Shown here piece after piece: positions 52,744 to 64,000 of a stretch of DNA of 64,000 nt; position 1 is the first letter of the stretch, and the number at the start of each line of letters is the position of its first letter. This DNA comes from Rhynchonema sp. JSB1_4 (taxonomy: Eukaryota > Nematoda > Chromadorea > Monhysterida > Xyalidae), in the NCBI GenBank assembly GCA_030248065.1, contig JASAMV010000804.1:1-64000 (forward strand). Reading direction: 5' to 3'. The translations under genes and the position numbers were made by a program. The notes under the pieces were generated by a model that made no database searches, was not told the DNA's origin, and saw only the letters and a program-made list of their open reading frames with translations.

Positions 52744-53824
52744 TTAAACCTCGGTCGAGCCGGGTCGCATTCTGATCTCATGCATCAACGACTCGACTTC
52801 ATTAGTGGCCGGTGGGTATAGTCCGTCCACCAGCTCATGGCACTTTCTGTTGCTGCTGGCCGGTTTGTTCCCTTCCTCCACGTTCTAATGAAAGAGAAAT
52901 TGAGCGTGAGCGATTTTGCAAAAAAACTTAAAAATAAGAAAATGTGTCGGAAAACGATTGAATTCGATCAAATTTAAAATTAAATTAAATTAAAATCGAT
53001 AAAACACGTCGATTTCATAAAAACAGCAATTTAGGAGCAAAAATAATTTTTTTTGGAAACTCAATTTCTCTTTCATTAGAACGTGGAGGAAGGGAACAAA
53101 CCAGCCAGCAGCAACACAAAGTGCCATGAGCTGGTGGACGGACTATACATCCACTTGTGACCACGTGTCACCGGCTGTTTGTTTTCGTCATGCTTGTGCC
53201 GCAACCACCAATGGAACCCGACCACGACAGTGACTCCCCACGCACGCAACCCGGCGAAGACCAGCACTGTGAGCAGGATCAGCACCGAGTCCAGGTCGAG
53301 AGCATCGGTTCGTCGCCATTTTGTGCTCAATTCAGCGTGCGCCATCGCCAGTGTGACGCCAGTGACGACGGCCGAATGCGCCAGGTAGGGTGTGAGCAAC
53401 GCGGCACTGTCACGTTTGTACGCAATAATCAGAAGAATTATAACAAGCACTTGAGGTATGAGTTTGAATGCGGCCTGAATCATCACGGGCACTGTGACGT
53501 CAAAGTAATGAGTGGCAGACAGATACAGCACAACGCCAACAGCAGCTAATGCGATCAGAATCTCTAGGATGATGACAAGAATAATGGCAACTCTGTAATG
53601 GCACAGACACCAGAACACTTTGTCCGATCCAAGCGGTCGGTTGTAGATTGTCTGTTCGGGCGGTTGATTGCCATCAAGTTGGTCTTGAATCAGTTGTTGT
53701 TTGTGAGCCTTGGACGGCTGACGCGCGTGAGAGAATGGCTGCAATTAGTGGTGTACTGGAAAATAGTTGACACCTCTCTTCCAAGCGCTATTTTGGGGCC
53801 AACCACGTTACAACTAACGAGCAT
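52744..53824 (-). CDS. Four-helix membrane protein, last exon disrupted by a foldback transposon
   Basis: No named family recognised. A four-helix protein with FWCLCHYRVAIIL before helix 1 recalls small LAPTM/DUF7027-type proteins. Minus strand: a likely first mini-exon 53824-53819 (ATGCTC then a GTTAGT donor) joins in phase to an exon beginning at 53738. Helices are IILVIILEILIALAAVGVVL, MIQAAFKLIPQVLVIILLII, PYLAHSAVVTGVTLAMAH and VLILLTVLVFAGLRAWGV. At KWM the exon meets the foldback element (52,819-53,145), and the frame then reads about 20 foreign residues to a TAA at 53,076. Without the element and one TA copy, the frame continues through YPPATNEVESLMHEIRMRPG to STEV and a stop at 52744. 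STEV is a class I PDZ ligand. The start is the least certain part. Confidence 0.7.
52819..53145. mobile_element. Foldback element, copy 3, inserted in coding sequence, TA duplication
   Basis: Ends TAGTCCGTCCACCAGCTCATGG and its inverse, flanked by TA (52817-52818 and 53146-53147). The arms of about 90 bp are nearly identical (TCCTCCACGTTCTAATGAAAG in the inner part) around an AT-rich loop. Removing it restores a longer open frame, so it is a later insertion. Confidence 0.9.
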
Positions 53825-53961
53825 ACCTCTTGCGGCTACACATACTTCATGCGGAATATAAATATAGGTAAGTGTTCTGTGAACCCTGTCCGTGTCCCCA
53901 CCTCCAGTTCGGTGCGAACAGGTGAAAGCCAGCTGTGGACCAGACAAAAAAACGATTGGCG

Positions 53962-56900
53962 CTACCCAACAACCTTGTTGTTCGCCTTTGTCACACAAAC
54001 GGTCACCAACGCAGTCAGCACGACCACGACAACGGCGAACAATGCAAAGCCGAGTTTGACAAAGTCAATTTCACGCCCAGGACTGCCGATCTCACGAACC
54101 AGACAAAACTGAAAACATAGGGGTGTAATATGAGGACAACCAATTGCCTGATTATGAGAGGCGACTGACCGCAATTGTGACCGGCACCCATCCCAGCCAG
54201 GCGGCAATGTACCAGCCACTGGCCGGCAGCCAATACTTAACCATCCAATGTTGCTCGGGTTTGATGCCCAACAGCAGCGATAGGTTTTGTTGCACATTCT
54301 CCCAGCCTGATGTTGTGAGACTGCTTTCATTTCATTGGTACAGAGGAGACAACAGTGCCAGAAATTTTCGAAATCGCCACCGGGGGGTGGTTGCGCCCCA
54401 ACCTGAACACGATGATGACAACTTCCAGCTAGCTGACTTCAATTTGTTGCGTTCAAATTTACGCACGTTTTGAAAATGAAAGTAAATTTGCGCGCCGGGG
54501 TGGAGAGGGTTGTGATGTATCAAATATATACTGTTGCGCAACCACCTCCGGTGGCGGTGGCCATTTCAAAAATTTGTGCCTAAATACATTAGGTGCAAAA
54601 TGCAGTAATTCCAAACCGTATCTGAAGCAGACAGCAAATGCGAGTATCAACATGATAACCAGCATGGTCGAAAGCAGGCCGGTCTCCGTCTTGAATGCGG
54701 CGCCATGACCAAGCTGCAAGAGTAAAAACTTTTTTATGTTTTGATGGACAGAATCAAGGGACAGTCGATGTTGCCAACCCCTGAGTTCAGGAACATTGTA
54801 ACGACAGCCAGCACAACGCACACGGCCAGCAGCACAAGATGATCGTAACGTTTCTTCAGCTTCTCACACGATTCAAATAGAGCACTCGATATTGACCAGA
54901 TTAGTAACACCTGAATTGTATAATTTTGAACAAAAAACAGCCTTCGTTCGAACAGAACGTAAAGATACCTCAAATCGCCCAGCAAACACTGACCAAGGTT
55001 CCCAATTGAGAAACGAATATGGCCGCATAAAACAGACACGCGTAAAGTGCGCCCATTGGTTTGAGTGCAAATGCAGATGGCATGATCACCTGTTCCATCC
55101 CTGTGACCAGCATCGCTGAAACACATCCAAACATGCGATGGTGATTTGAAATCGAAAAAGTGAAATTGGCATAGCTAATTTGTGTATTGATGTTATGGTA
55201 GTGCCGTAAACTGAATGAAGGAACCAAATAATGGCCCGTGCTCTCTCACAGTGATGGACTGATGAGAGGACCTATAATCGGGCTGACTTCACGATCAACC
55301 GTTCTTCCATCCCAGTTTTTCATTGTGAAAGCGGGCTAATGAAGAATAAAAACTAACGAAATCGTCCAAAAACAGCGGTCACATTGACGTCGTGTTCGTT
55401 GTAGACGGACAGTGCGAACAAAACCGGCCGTTGACAAAGGAAGGCCAATAGAGGCACTGCCAGGACACTGAGCAAGGGTGCCAGTGTCATGTAGGGTATG
55501 GTCACGCGTTTGGGTCGTGTGAGAGAGCACAGACATGAATAGACACCCAAACCCACTGAGCTCGACAGAAACGCGATTCGCAGCAGCGTGGCGCAGTCCT
55601 GTAAGATGGTCTCGCTTTGCCTGATGTTTCATCATAAAGTCCATGACAGTGGGACAGTAGCGGCACATGGATGGGTGTTGAGTGTTCACCGTTTCAGTTT
55701 GCATGAGGTTGATTTTTTTTGGTCTGTTAGCCATTACCTAGCTTGATCACTCACCATCTTGTGAGCAACATCTGAAAGTCTGGCTGACACAGTCATACGC
55801 TCTTGAGAAATGTCCGTAAATAGGAAGAACGGCTGTGCATTTCTTGTTGATGATGATGTTGATGATCAATTATCAAAATAAAATCGAACGCAAAAGAACA
55901 CTCACGACCGGATACGCAGCGATCAAAACACGTTCGAGGTCGCGCGGCAGAATACGACTGAAATCGTGCGCAAACGACAGCAGAATGTTCAAGAGCACAA
56001 GCAGACCGATCGGGACGAGCAGAAACAAATAGGACAATTTGGCGAGCAGAGGTGGTTTGAGTGACACGACGACAAACGCACACGCTGCCGTGCCCCATAC
56101 AGCCAGGGTGGGCAGGATTTGGAGGGAGACCTTGCGGGGCACAGGGGGAGGACCGGACAGATCGTCCATGCGTGACATCATTTCGGATGGATCGGGCTTG
56201 TCAACACCATTCACTTGCGACCTGCAATCGGTGGTCGCAATGAAACTGGGTCCCCACAGTGGACAAAACCTAAGCCGAGGCACGGGCTTGGTCCTACTTT
56301 CAAGTCGAGGCCAAAATCGAGCCTGCTTTCGAACGTCAATATCGACTCGCATTTACATGACCTGTACAGATGAATCGCGATTGATCAAAAGTCAAATGAC
56401 ACCAACATGAAATATTCCAAGGCGGCTGGCATTTTCGGCAGATTGGGCGCGAACAGATCGACCATGTTGATCTCATTCGGGTCGTCCGTCTGACACGAGC
56501 CCGTCTTGTAGATTGCTTCGTTGCCCAGTTGCTCGCGACAACGTTGTGAGTCCAGCGGGGAATGACAAGCTGCAATCGCATGTTGGTATTGTACACTCTC
56601 TTTATAGTAGGGGGAACGGGTGGCGCAGTGACACCAATTTTCCGTTGTCCTGTTAATTATTGTTATATCACTTAATTCACGTGAGTCACATACAGTACAA
56701 TGAATGAGTCCCGATGACGTCACCATTTTGTGGGTTGACCGAGTGGTTTCATTTTGGAGAAGAATATAAACAAAACACATCAGCGCATAATGAGAACGGG
56801 GTCCCAAAATCTACCATTTCGCGACCAACCCATTTCCAAATTCCATTCATTGCCACATTTCACATGCGCCATGTTGCCGTGGTAATGGATGGAAAAGCCG

Positions 56901-57536
56901 AAGTACAGCAACGACAACGCTGTCTGTCGACAAATAAGGATCGCCCAGAGAGCAGAGATGAACCACATTGTGTACCCGATACCTGGGCAATGCATCGAAA
57001 TGGGTACACTGTACGTAGATGTCAAACTTGATGATCGGATCGCTTCTGCCGTTGCCTACGTGACTTTTGATCCAAACCATGTATTCTCGCAACAGGTATG
57101 TAAAGACACACAAATTCCATCCGCACCTCTCATAGCTGGCGCCATCGCCCCCAACGACCGAATGATATTGGCTTTGCCCAAGTAACCGACAATTTGCTCC
57201 AAGTGAACCAACGGTGCCATAATCACCAGTGACATCGCTATGTACACGGCCAGGGTGTACCCTGATTTATAGAGCAAGTCTAAAATTACATTTGTGTGAA
57301 TAAAGCGATCGGTTTGGCTTGCCAGGTGTGACAGGTCGTCGCCAGTGAGGTGATAGCATGACAAACTGCAAAAAACTATCACAGAACTCGACTCGAAACA
57401 CAAATTTCGGCGCAAACTTACAAAACTGTGCCACCATCGCGTTGGTTAGGTGCCACACCGTGACGAAACTGAACGCAAAGCTGACGCATGTGACCACATA
57501 GTCGATATTGTGAGAGAACACATAATTTCGAGCCAT
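53962..57536 (-). CDS. SLC6-family (neurotransmitter:sodium symporter) protein with degenerate ion-site motifs
   Basis: Twelve-helix transporter family that normally couples Na+ to uptake of amino acids or amines. Minus-strand exons: 57536-57422, 57279-57127, 56982-56830, 56569-56407, 56221-55906, 55598-55358, 55115-54994, 54910-54779, 54713-54617, 54306-54170, 54108-53962. They sum to 1776 nt, 591 residues, all in phase. Family order is clear: helix 1 region VSFAFSFVTVWHLTNAM (only VW of the usual GLGNVWRFP kept), LLYKSGYTLAVYIAM, PLVHLEQIVGYLGKANI, GIGYTMWF, NEWNLEM, then SRILPRDLERVLIAAYP, LALKP-type helix 7 (PSAFALKPMG), and YGWENVQQNLSLLLGIKPEQHW before helix 11. Helix 6 (SSSVGLGVYSCLCSLTRPKR) and helix 8 (AAIFVSQLGTL) also lack usual sodium-binding residues. 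It could be a non-transporting or Na-independent member. Confidence 0.85.
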
Positions 57537-60500
57537 TATTCTTATAAGATTTTGTGAGGCTGTGAGAATATACTCCGGGATTTTACGCCAGTTTTCTTGC
57601 AATCCAAAATTATCACTCACTGCACGGCGGCAGCGAGTAGATTGAGGCCAGCCGTAGTTTTTAGCGCATAAGTATTTTACAATTATGTTTCTGGTCGGTC
57701 CACACATACGTACATACAACAGAGTTTTTACAACCGGCAAATTTTCACATATGAGTAAACTTTTTTAACAAGCACAAACTAGTTTTTTTGACCTTCAACT
57801 AACAAACAAACCCAACACAGTCTGCTACAGCACTCCACTGCCAAACTACTTGAGTTGAAACTCGGGTGGGCACGGTCTGTATTCTCTTGCAAATTGTTTT
57901 CAGCTATGATGGTTTTATTTTTTATTACTGTAAATGTGAGCTGCACACAATGCGCCAAGTTTTTAGTGCATGATGTAATCGTGAACTTTCGATAAATTGG
58001 ATTCAGACCCAACGAATTGCAAAACGTTTATAAGCTGTAACTTATATCACTTTTTTCGACAATGCTGGCCGTGTCCAAGTTTTCTACTCCTCTACCTTGC
58101 AATTGTATGTTACATTTGATGGCTATGCTGTGACCAGATGCACCCTCGTGCAACTTAATAAAAAACAAACTTGTGAAATTTTCTGCGTCATGATCACGTT
58201 TATTTAGCGTTACTTTGAGAGGAAAAGCAACGAAAAGCAAGTCCGCGTTATAACTTGGGACAAAGCATGTTTTTGCAACACAACTGAACAATTTGGAGAG
58301 GGCAAAGTGCACAATGTTGTTTTTCTTTGCGATGTGCCAGTTGGGACTGGAAGGAATACCGACTGGAACACATGCATTCTGGTCAGAAACCCCACACTAT
58401 ACCAGCTTATAACAATGCAGGTTAAAGTTTCAGAGTCGATCATTCATTTCTTGGATTTGCGTATGTTTCTTATTGGTTATCCATCTATAAAATTAAAATA
58501 TGACGCCAATAAAGACTGCCACCACCCAATGGTCGCAATCGGAAACACCGAAATAAAAAAAATTCCGCAGCTGTAAAGCCACGAAAATTCAGATCATAAA
58601 ACTGGAGATCGTGACCGAAGCACGCATGGGACAGGAAAAAATATTTGTGCCAAGCCCCGAGGTGCATAACTTGCATTGAATAATTTTTATATTTTCAATC
58701 CTGTGCTGTCTTTTTGTGTATTTATACGCTGCTGTTGTTCTTCGTTGCTGTTAGCTCCGTAATAATGCGGCTGCTACGTCACACCAATTTATGGGTTCAT
58801 GTGACTTGCATGGATTACCAGACACTGGTTGTTTTTAAAATTTTGCTTCAGACCTTACACATTCTGTGTTTGACGACATTCAAATCCGGTGACAGAAAAC
58901 CTTACCACTCATTTCCGATTGACCACCTCCCCCTATTCATAACCATGATTTGTGATGAAAAAACCGCTTGCTACTCCTAAATATTAAAACAGCGTTTTAT
59001 CAATAACACTTTGCTTGTTGTCCTCATTAGTCCGACACACAGTATTTGGCGTGCCAAAACGCAGTATCCAGATAGATGAGTACCTGGTTGCCTTGAAGAA
59101 AGTCCGAAGACAGATGCTCAGCCCATTTTTGTTTATTGGTTTCAAAAATTCCACACATTTTGGTGCGCTCATAAAAGCTCGCATCATCAGATTGGCCAAC
59201 GTATACAACAAAGGCTGACACGACAAGCTATAAATTGCTGGAACTGTCTTTCGGCTTGTTTCCCAAAGATTTTTGCAGCCGAAAATGCAGTATACGCAAT
59301 AAATTCAGCCGATTCTCGGATAAGCCGCGATCGGAAACGCTACATTTTTTAAAAGCGCACTGAAAGTTTTCGACTGTGCTGTTCCCGACATCTGGCCTCT
59401 TGTATTATACATTAGTTCACCTTTGTGTTTAGCAAACGTCATTAACCGAAGTCAGTGCTGTCGCTCAATCTTATGTAAAGTGACGCAAAAGAAGTTCGCA
59501 TTTTTGGCGATGTTTGGCTGGCACCCGGAAAACAGCCCACTAAATGCCTTCGCGTGGCCGTAAAGGGTTGAAAGCCAAACTTGCGAGCGATTGTCCCCGC
59601 TTCACATTGTGTACCACGGGCACACAGTCCGAGCAGATTTGGAAACTTTGGGTAAAATCTGCAATGTGTTCTACATATGTACCCTTGCGAAGTAATTATA
59701 ATGGTTAGGTTACTGCTAAAACGTTTTGTGTTGTTTCTAAGATCAGTCAACATACATTCACCTGCGCTACATTACATAAGGAAAGCGCGACGCAATCAAT
59801 TTCTGGCCGTGGATGTCTAGGATATTGCTTATTCCTTGCCAGCAAAAAGACAGTTTTCGTTTCTGGTCATAAATTTCTCGGCTCCAGAAGCTGCTAGTTT
59901 TTCCTGAAATACTAACTATCGAGGTGCAACACCGCCACCATGGGGTGGTGCTTGTCCGATAATGTCGCTGTTTCTTGCAAGTGAGACAAATTTTGCGTCC
60001 TGACCGTGCCCGAAATCAACACGTGGCCCAGCTTTGCAGGTGTTTCCTTTATTATGGCGCTTCAACTTACACATTGGCTTAAACTTTGTTCCCCAAAAAC
60101 ATTTCACACATAACCGCAATCGTGTGTGTGTGTTTGTGACATCAATCACAATGCGCGGCGGTGTGGAGTTGAAAGACAAATGACTCTGCCGGAATGCCAT
60201 TTTAGTGCTTCTTACAATTGCTGCTGCCGTTTGTTTCGCTTTTTAACAATTTTTGAGCTCGACTTTTCTCTTACGTGACTATCTTCCATACCATTTTCAA
60301 CGCGGTGGTTGGATGGACGGTTTATGCACACATGAACCATCACCTACGGGAACAATGGGGTACGGGCTTTCCCCACGGCGTGACCCAGACCCAACAACAT
60401 TTTCAACCAGGCTCTGGTGCTCTTGTACCTTTACATTATTTAGAGGAAATTACACAGATACCGTAGTCTTGTGGGTACACAGACACTGTCAACTACCCCG

Positions 60501-63500
60501 AAATTGTTTTTTGGCATTGCATGACAAACTCCGTGGTAAACACAGAAAGTTCGGAAAGGAGCCAGATCCTCAGAAACTTCTTTGTGACCGCATTTAGTAT
60601 CGATCAACAGCTGAAGTCAAGTCAGCCACTATAGGACTGGTACCGCAGATGTCATGGCGAAGGAACCAAAAATAGTAATGAGAACATATTCCTCCCGTGT
60701 TTGACGCACGTCGAAAACCGGTGTCGCTATGTATAATTTTCACATTATTTGTCTGATTTTCATTCCCAATCAACCGGGACAGTTGTTTGTATCCATTACA
60801 AGGCCATGTAATGCACTTGTCTTCCAATGAACTTGTGCAAAACTATGCGGGAATGTTGTAAAAACGATACAACGTTTTGACAACCATTTGGCGCGGTGTG
60901 TAGCGTTTGTGCCTATGAACCACATTGCATACATGTGTAGTATGAAAATACATAGTTTTTCAGCATTTTAATTTTATGACACTACTGTTTGGCTTCAATA
61001 CTCTTCAATGTGTACTTGTGTCAGAAGTCTTTTGTTGCACTGGACTTCTTGAAATGGAAAATTACATGGTAGTACTTGTGCGGCTTCCATATTGTCTATG
61101 CCATCGGTTAATTGCCCGTTTGACGGTTGAATTTTGCTTTTGTTGTTCTCAAACATGAATCTTGTGAACTGTGGCTATATACCCGGACACTGGAATTACA
61201 CCCCTGCCCTGCTCTGTTGAACATTTCTGAACGCCGGCTACGTTTATGCAGTAGTTTTTCAATACGAACTCGATGCAACACTCAGTCCGGGACAGATCCA
61301 CTTTGACATGAACATCAAGCGCGCTGCATTCAATGTCTTGCTTGAACTGTGAACTAAACTTTGTGCATATTTTGTATGTACGGTCGCTTTAACCAAGATT
61401 GAACCCAACATTTATATGTCTGTCACTTGCATTTCGTGTCGTGCTCACATCGCTGGATCCTTAATAAAATAAAAACACATCCGTTCAGTTATATTGGCCA
61501 TGTTTGTGCAGTCAAGCATTCGCTTGCACACACATGAAAACGAGTGTGTATACATCCGCCACCGTTGCCTCACAAAACGCAACTTCAAAGCAAGATGACT
61601 GCTGTACTTGTGCGGGATATGAGGCAGAAAGTAGCTTCTTGTGTCACATGCGCAATTCGCCAGCCGTTTTTGCATGAGTGACACAAAAACTGGCTTGTAT
61701 ACTTGTAGAGACAAAGAGGAAAACTGTCGTACTGTATATCGGATGAACTGGGTAGCAAACCGCAAACAGCGCTAGACCTCGAACCGGCCTGACACATTCA
61801 TAGATACTCTTGTCTCGGAAGCTCAAAAAAGTTTTGAGTGGTGCGACGCGTGTTGTCTGCTGAGCAAAAATGCAAGTGACAAGCACAAGCGGTGTCGGGT
61901 CGGCCTTTTATTACTTTTTTGCTGGCAAAAGCATGCCATCATAGCAGTTCTTCGCTATCGATAGTTACTGTATTTCTCTGACGGTGTCGTTTTATTTTGC
62001 CATCGTTTGCACGTTTCGTGTACTTGTTTTTCGCTATGATAATCCCATGACAGCTGTCATTTACAGTTATGTAGGGCGCATATGACAATGATCCGCAGCT
62101 CAGCTCGCTGCGAACGTTTTGAAAGTCGTACAGTCTATCCTCTTTATAGTGACGCTCGTTGTACTTTTTGCTTTGCCTCTATCGAGAATATTTTTCATTC
62201 CCACTTTGAGTTGTCGATCACAGTGACAAAAAATGGCCGGTCACGATCGTGTCACAGTCAAGACAGCAGACTGCGTTATGAGTATTAGTGCTAGGTCTCG
62301 TTTGCGCAAAACGGTCTCGTGTGCTGTTCTGGTTAGCTGGATCTAGGCTCCCCATCCTCAGATTATAGTCACGGGAGCCCCCTTTTGTATCCAGGAAGAG
62401 ATACCGCAAAATGATGGTTGCTCTAACCGCACGTAACACAAATATGGCGAGAAATGAGCCGATAGAGCTCTTCAGTTACCCGACCGGGAGGCTCAGGCGT
62501 ACGGCACAGCCGTCAGAAATCGAAAACGATATTCACTCTCATGATGCACCCGTAAAATATATGAAATATTTTAGCTTCTGCTCTGACGTTCGGCACTAAA
62601 TTTGAAAATTGTTAAGAAAGTTGGTTGACTCCGCATGAGACGGTGACTATAGACCACCTGATAAAATTCCAACCCCCAACCACAAATCACGCCTTTGTGG
62701 ACAGCAATGCTTCGAAAAGTGGTCAGGCAAAATGTGAACAACTTGTCATTCCTAAGCAGTGCTTAACATCAATGTAAAACTTCAGTTTTAATCCAAGACC
62801 AGTCTTTCTGTCTTTTTCTTCATGCTGTGCAGATGTCCATCTGCAGGCAATCGCGGTCGACACGACTGAAAAATTTTCATCTTTCCGGCCAAATTGCGAA
62901 TGTTGGGAAAGCAGGTATAAAAATAGCTTGTTTGGGGTTCGATGTTACAGAAGCGAAATTCACAGCATGTTGCAGCATTTGCGAGCGTGTGCGTCCTATG
63001 TATATGCATACGGTATACCTGAGGGCACTTTGTGCAGGTTGTATCACACAGTTTCTTTGTAAACACAATCCGTCTTTTCATCCAGCCTTTGGTAGTTCAG
63101 AAAGTGCGCTAATTGTGTGTGCCCATGTTTTGGAGCCGGCCCCCACACAGGCAGGTGCACCCACACTCAACTTCCGCTTTCCTTGAGACAAAAATGAATG
63201 AGAGAGGTTACCACACGGTTAGTGTGAGTCAGTCCCAAATGACTCGTGTCCCACAGCCACTTTTCAATCATCAGCTGAGGTCAAGCGTGAAGTTTCACTG
63301 ACCGTTGCGACTCATTGCCTTGCCTGCCGAGACGGCTTCATTTCCGAAGCCACCAAAGAAAAATTAGTGGTTGGTTGTCCTGATTGCTACCGAGACCGGC
63401 ATAAGCTTTCTTGATAATATCAGTAGGAAAGTATCACTTGATTATGCCAGTGACCATGAAAACAAAGCGAAACAGGATCCCGCCCACCTGGACAAAAAAA

Positions 63501-64000
63501 CCATATCAACAAACTGCATTGGTTTTTGCCGTTTTCCGGTGTAAGTGAAAAATTGCGTGATGCGCCTGTTTTAAGGAACATTGTCGGTATATGTACATGT
63601 ACATATGTATCTGCCGTCGTCCCCGCACCACCAAGAATGTCACTAGAATCCAACAAACTCCATACGAGTATTCGACACTTGTTTTGTTTTATTGCCTCAC
63701 ATTAGTGTGCAGGCAGCTCTACAAGTTTTATGTCGCACAAATAATGGCTCAACATATATTTATTGATGAGTACCAGCAAGTATATATATGTAGGTAGACA
63801 TGTTCTAGCTGCACTCAAGAACTGGTCGCAGCCAATCAACTTGACGACGGCTTTTAGTGCATCCGTTTACGGTCCTTCCCAAGAAGGCATGCCTTGGGAA
63901 AGTCTATTGCGCATTACAATGCTCGTTTTTTGTTGTTTCTCGAGTCACAACTTCTGCACACCTTTTATTTTCATGTAATTCCCATAAAGTTGTCTGAGAC
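57537..64000. other. No gene recognised
   Basis: Only short frames without matching splice partners or known domains. A minus-strand frame near 59,916-60,200 has a Cys/His cluster (CVKCFWGTKFKPMCKLKRH) that could be chance or a decayed zinc finger. No clear transposon boundaries. Probably intergenic or a long intron of a gene outside the window. Confidence 0.5.

Noticed and set aside
52819..53145. Foldback element acting as a normal intron of the four-helix gene
   Set aside because: The donor and acceptor words I tried inside its ends either hit stops or break the downstream frame. I keep it as an insertion pending RNA evidence.
53849..53945. Extra C-terminal exon of the SLC6-like gene (FAPNWRWGHG)
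   Set aside because: It would need a 41-bp intron. The frame already ends naturally at the TAG at 53962-53964 after KANNKVVG.
59916..60200. Zinc-finger gene on the minus strand
   Set aside because: One Cys/His cluster only, no second finger, no splice-compatible neighbours.

Overview
The window is invertebrate metazoan nuclear DNA. Every recognisable gene is split by introns, mostly GT-AG with one GC-AG. The gene set is animal: Mediator MED19, CCC-complex CCDC22, the ciliary transition-zone protein TMEM17, a ZDHHC5/8-type palmitoyltransferase, mitochondrial RPUSD4, the cytosolic Fe-S assembly factor CIAO3, the ER chaperone CCDC47 and an SLC6-family transporter. No rRNA, operon or CRISPR signature of a prokaryote is present. 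I cannot name the phylum from sequence alone. The proteins are diverged from vertebrate ones and coding exons have clearly higher GC at third positions than the AT-rich introns. I assembled exons by hand. For the main genes the summed exon lengths are multiples of three and all intron phases agree, which is the main internal check.

Layout. Positions 1-10,500 are almost entirely transposons, many nested: foldback elements, hAT-type MITEs with 8-bp target duplications, and TA-target elements including a 3.6-kb element with long inverted arms that carries a coding-like exon. The plus-strand pair MED19 (10,534-13,239) and CCDC22 (13,629-17,760) follows. A minus-strand four-helix membrane protein (17,937-20,555) converges on CCDC22. 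TMEM17 lies on the minus strand at 23,335-24,292. Positions 24,574-28,090 are a second transposon nest. The ZDHHC gene occupies 28,721-33,792 on the plus strand. From 35,140 to 57,536 there is a tight head-to-tail minus-strand block, read from high to low coordinates: SLC6-like transporter, a four-helix membrane protein, a broken or partial gene, CCDC47, CIAO3, RPUSD4. Positions 57,537-64,000 show no gene I can support.

How they work together. The genes are mostly unrelated housekeeping functions. CCDC47 and the membrane proteins share only the ER/secretory route, and TMEM17 alone points to cilia. The most notable features are: (1) the 2,550-6,185 inverted-arm element, with its empty site preserved in another copy of the host repeat; (2) a foldback transposon inserted in the last coding exon of the four-helix gene, which removes an apparent PDZ-binding tail; (3) an SLC6 protein that has lost the usual ion-site motifs; (4) many MITE families that share one architecture, with family-specific subterminal repeats around a CG-rich hairpin.
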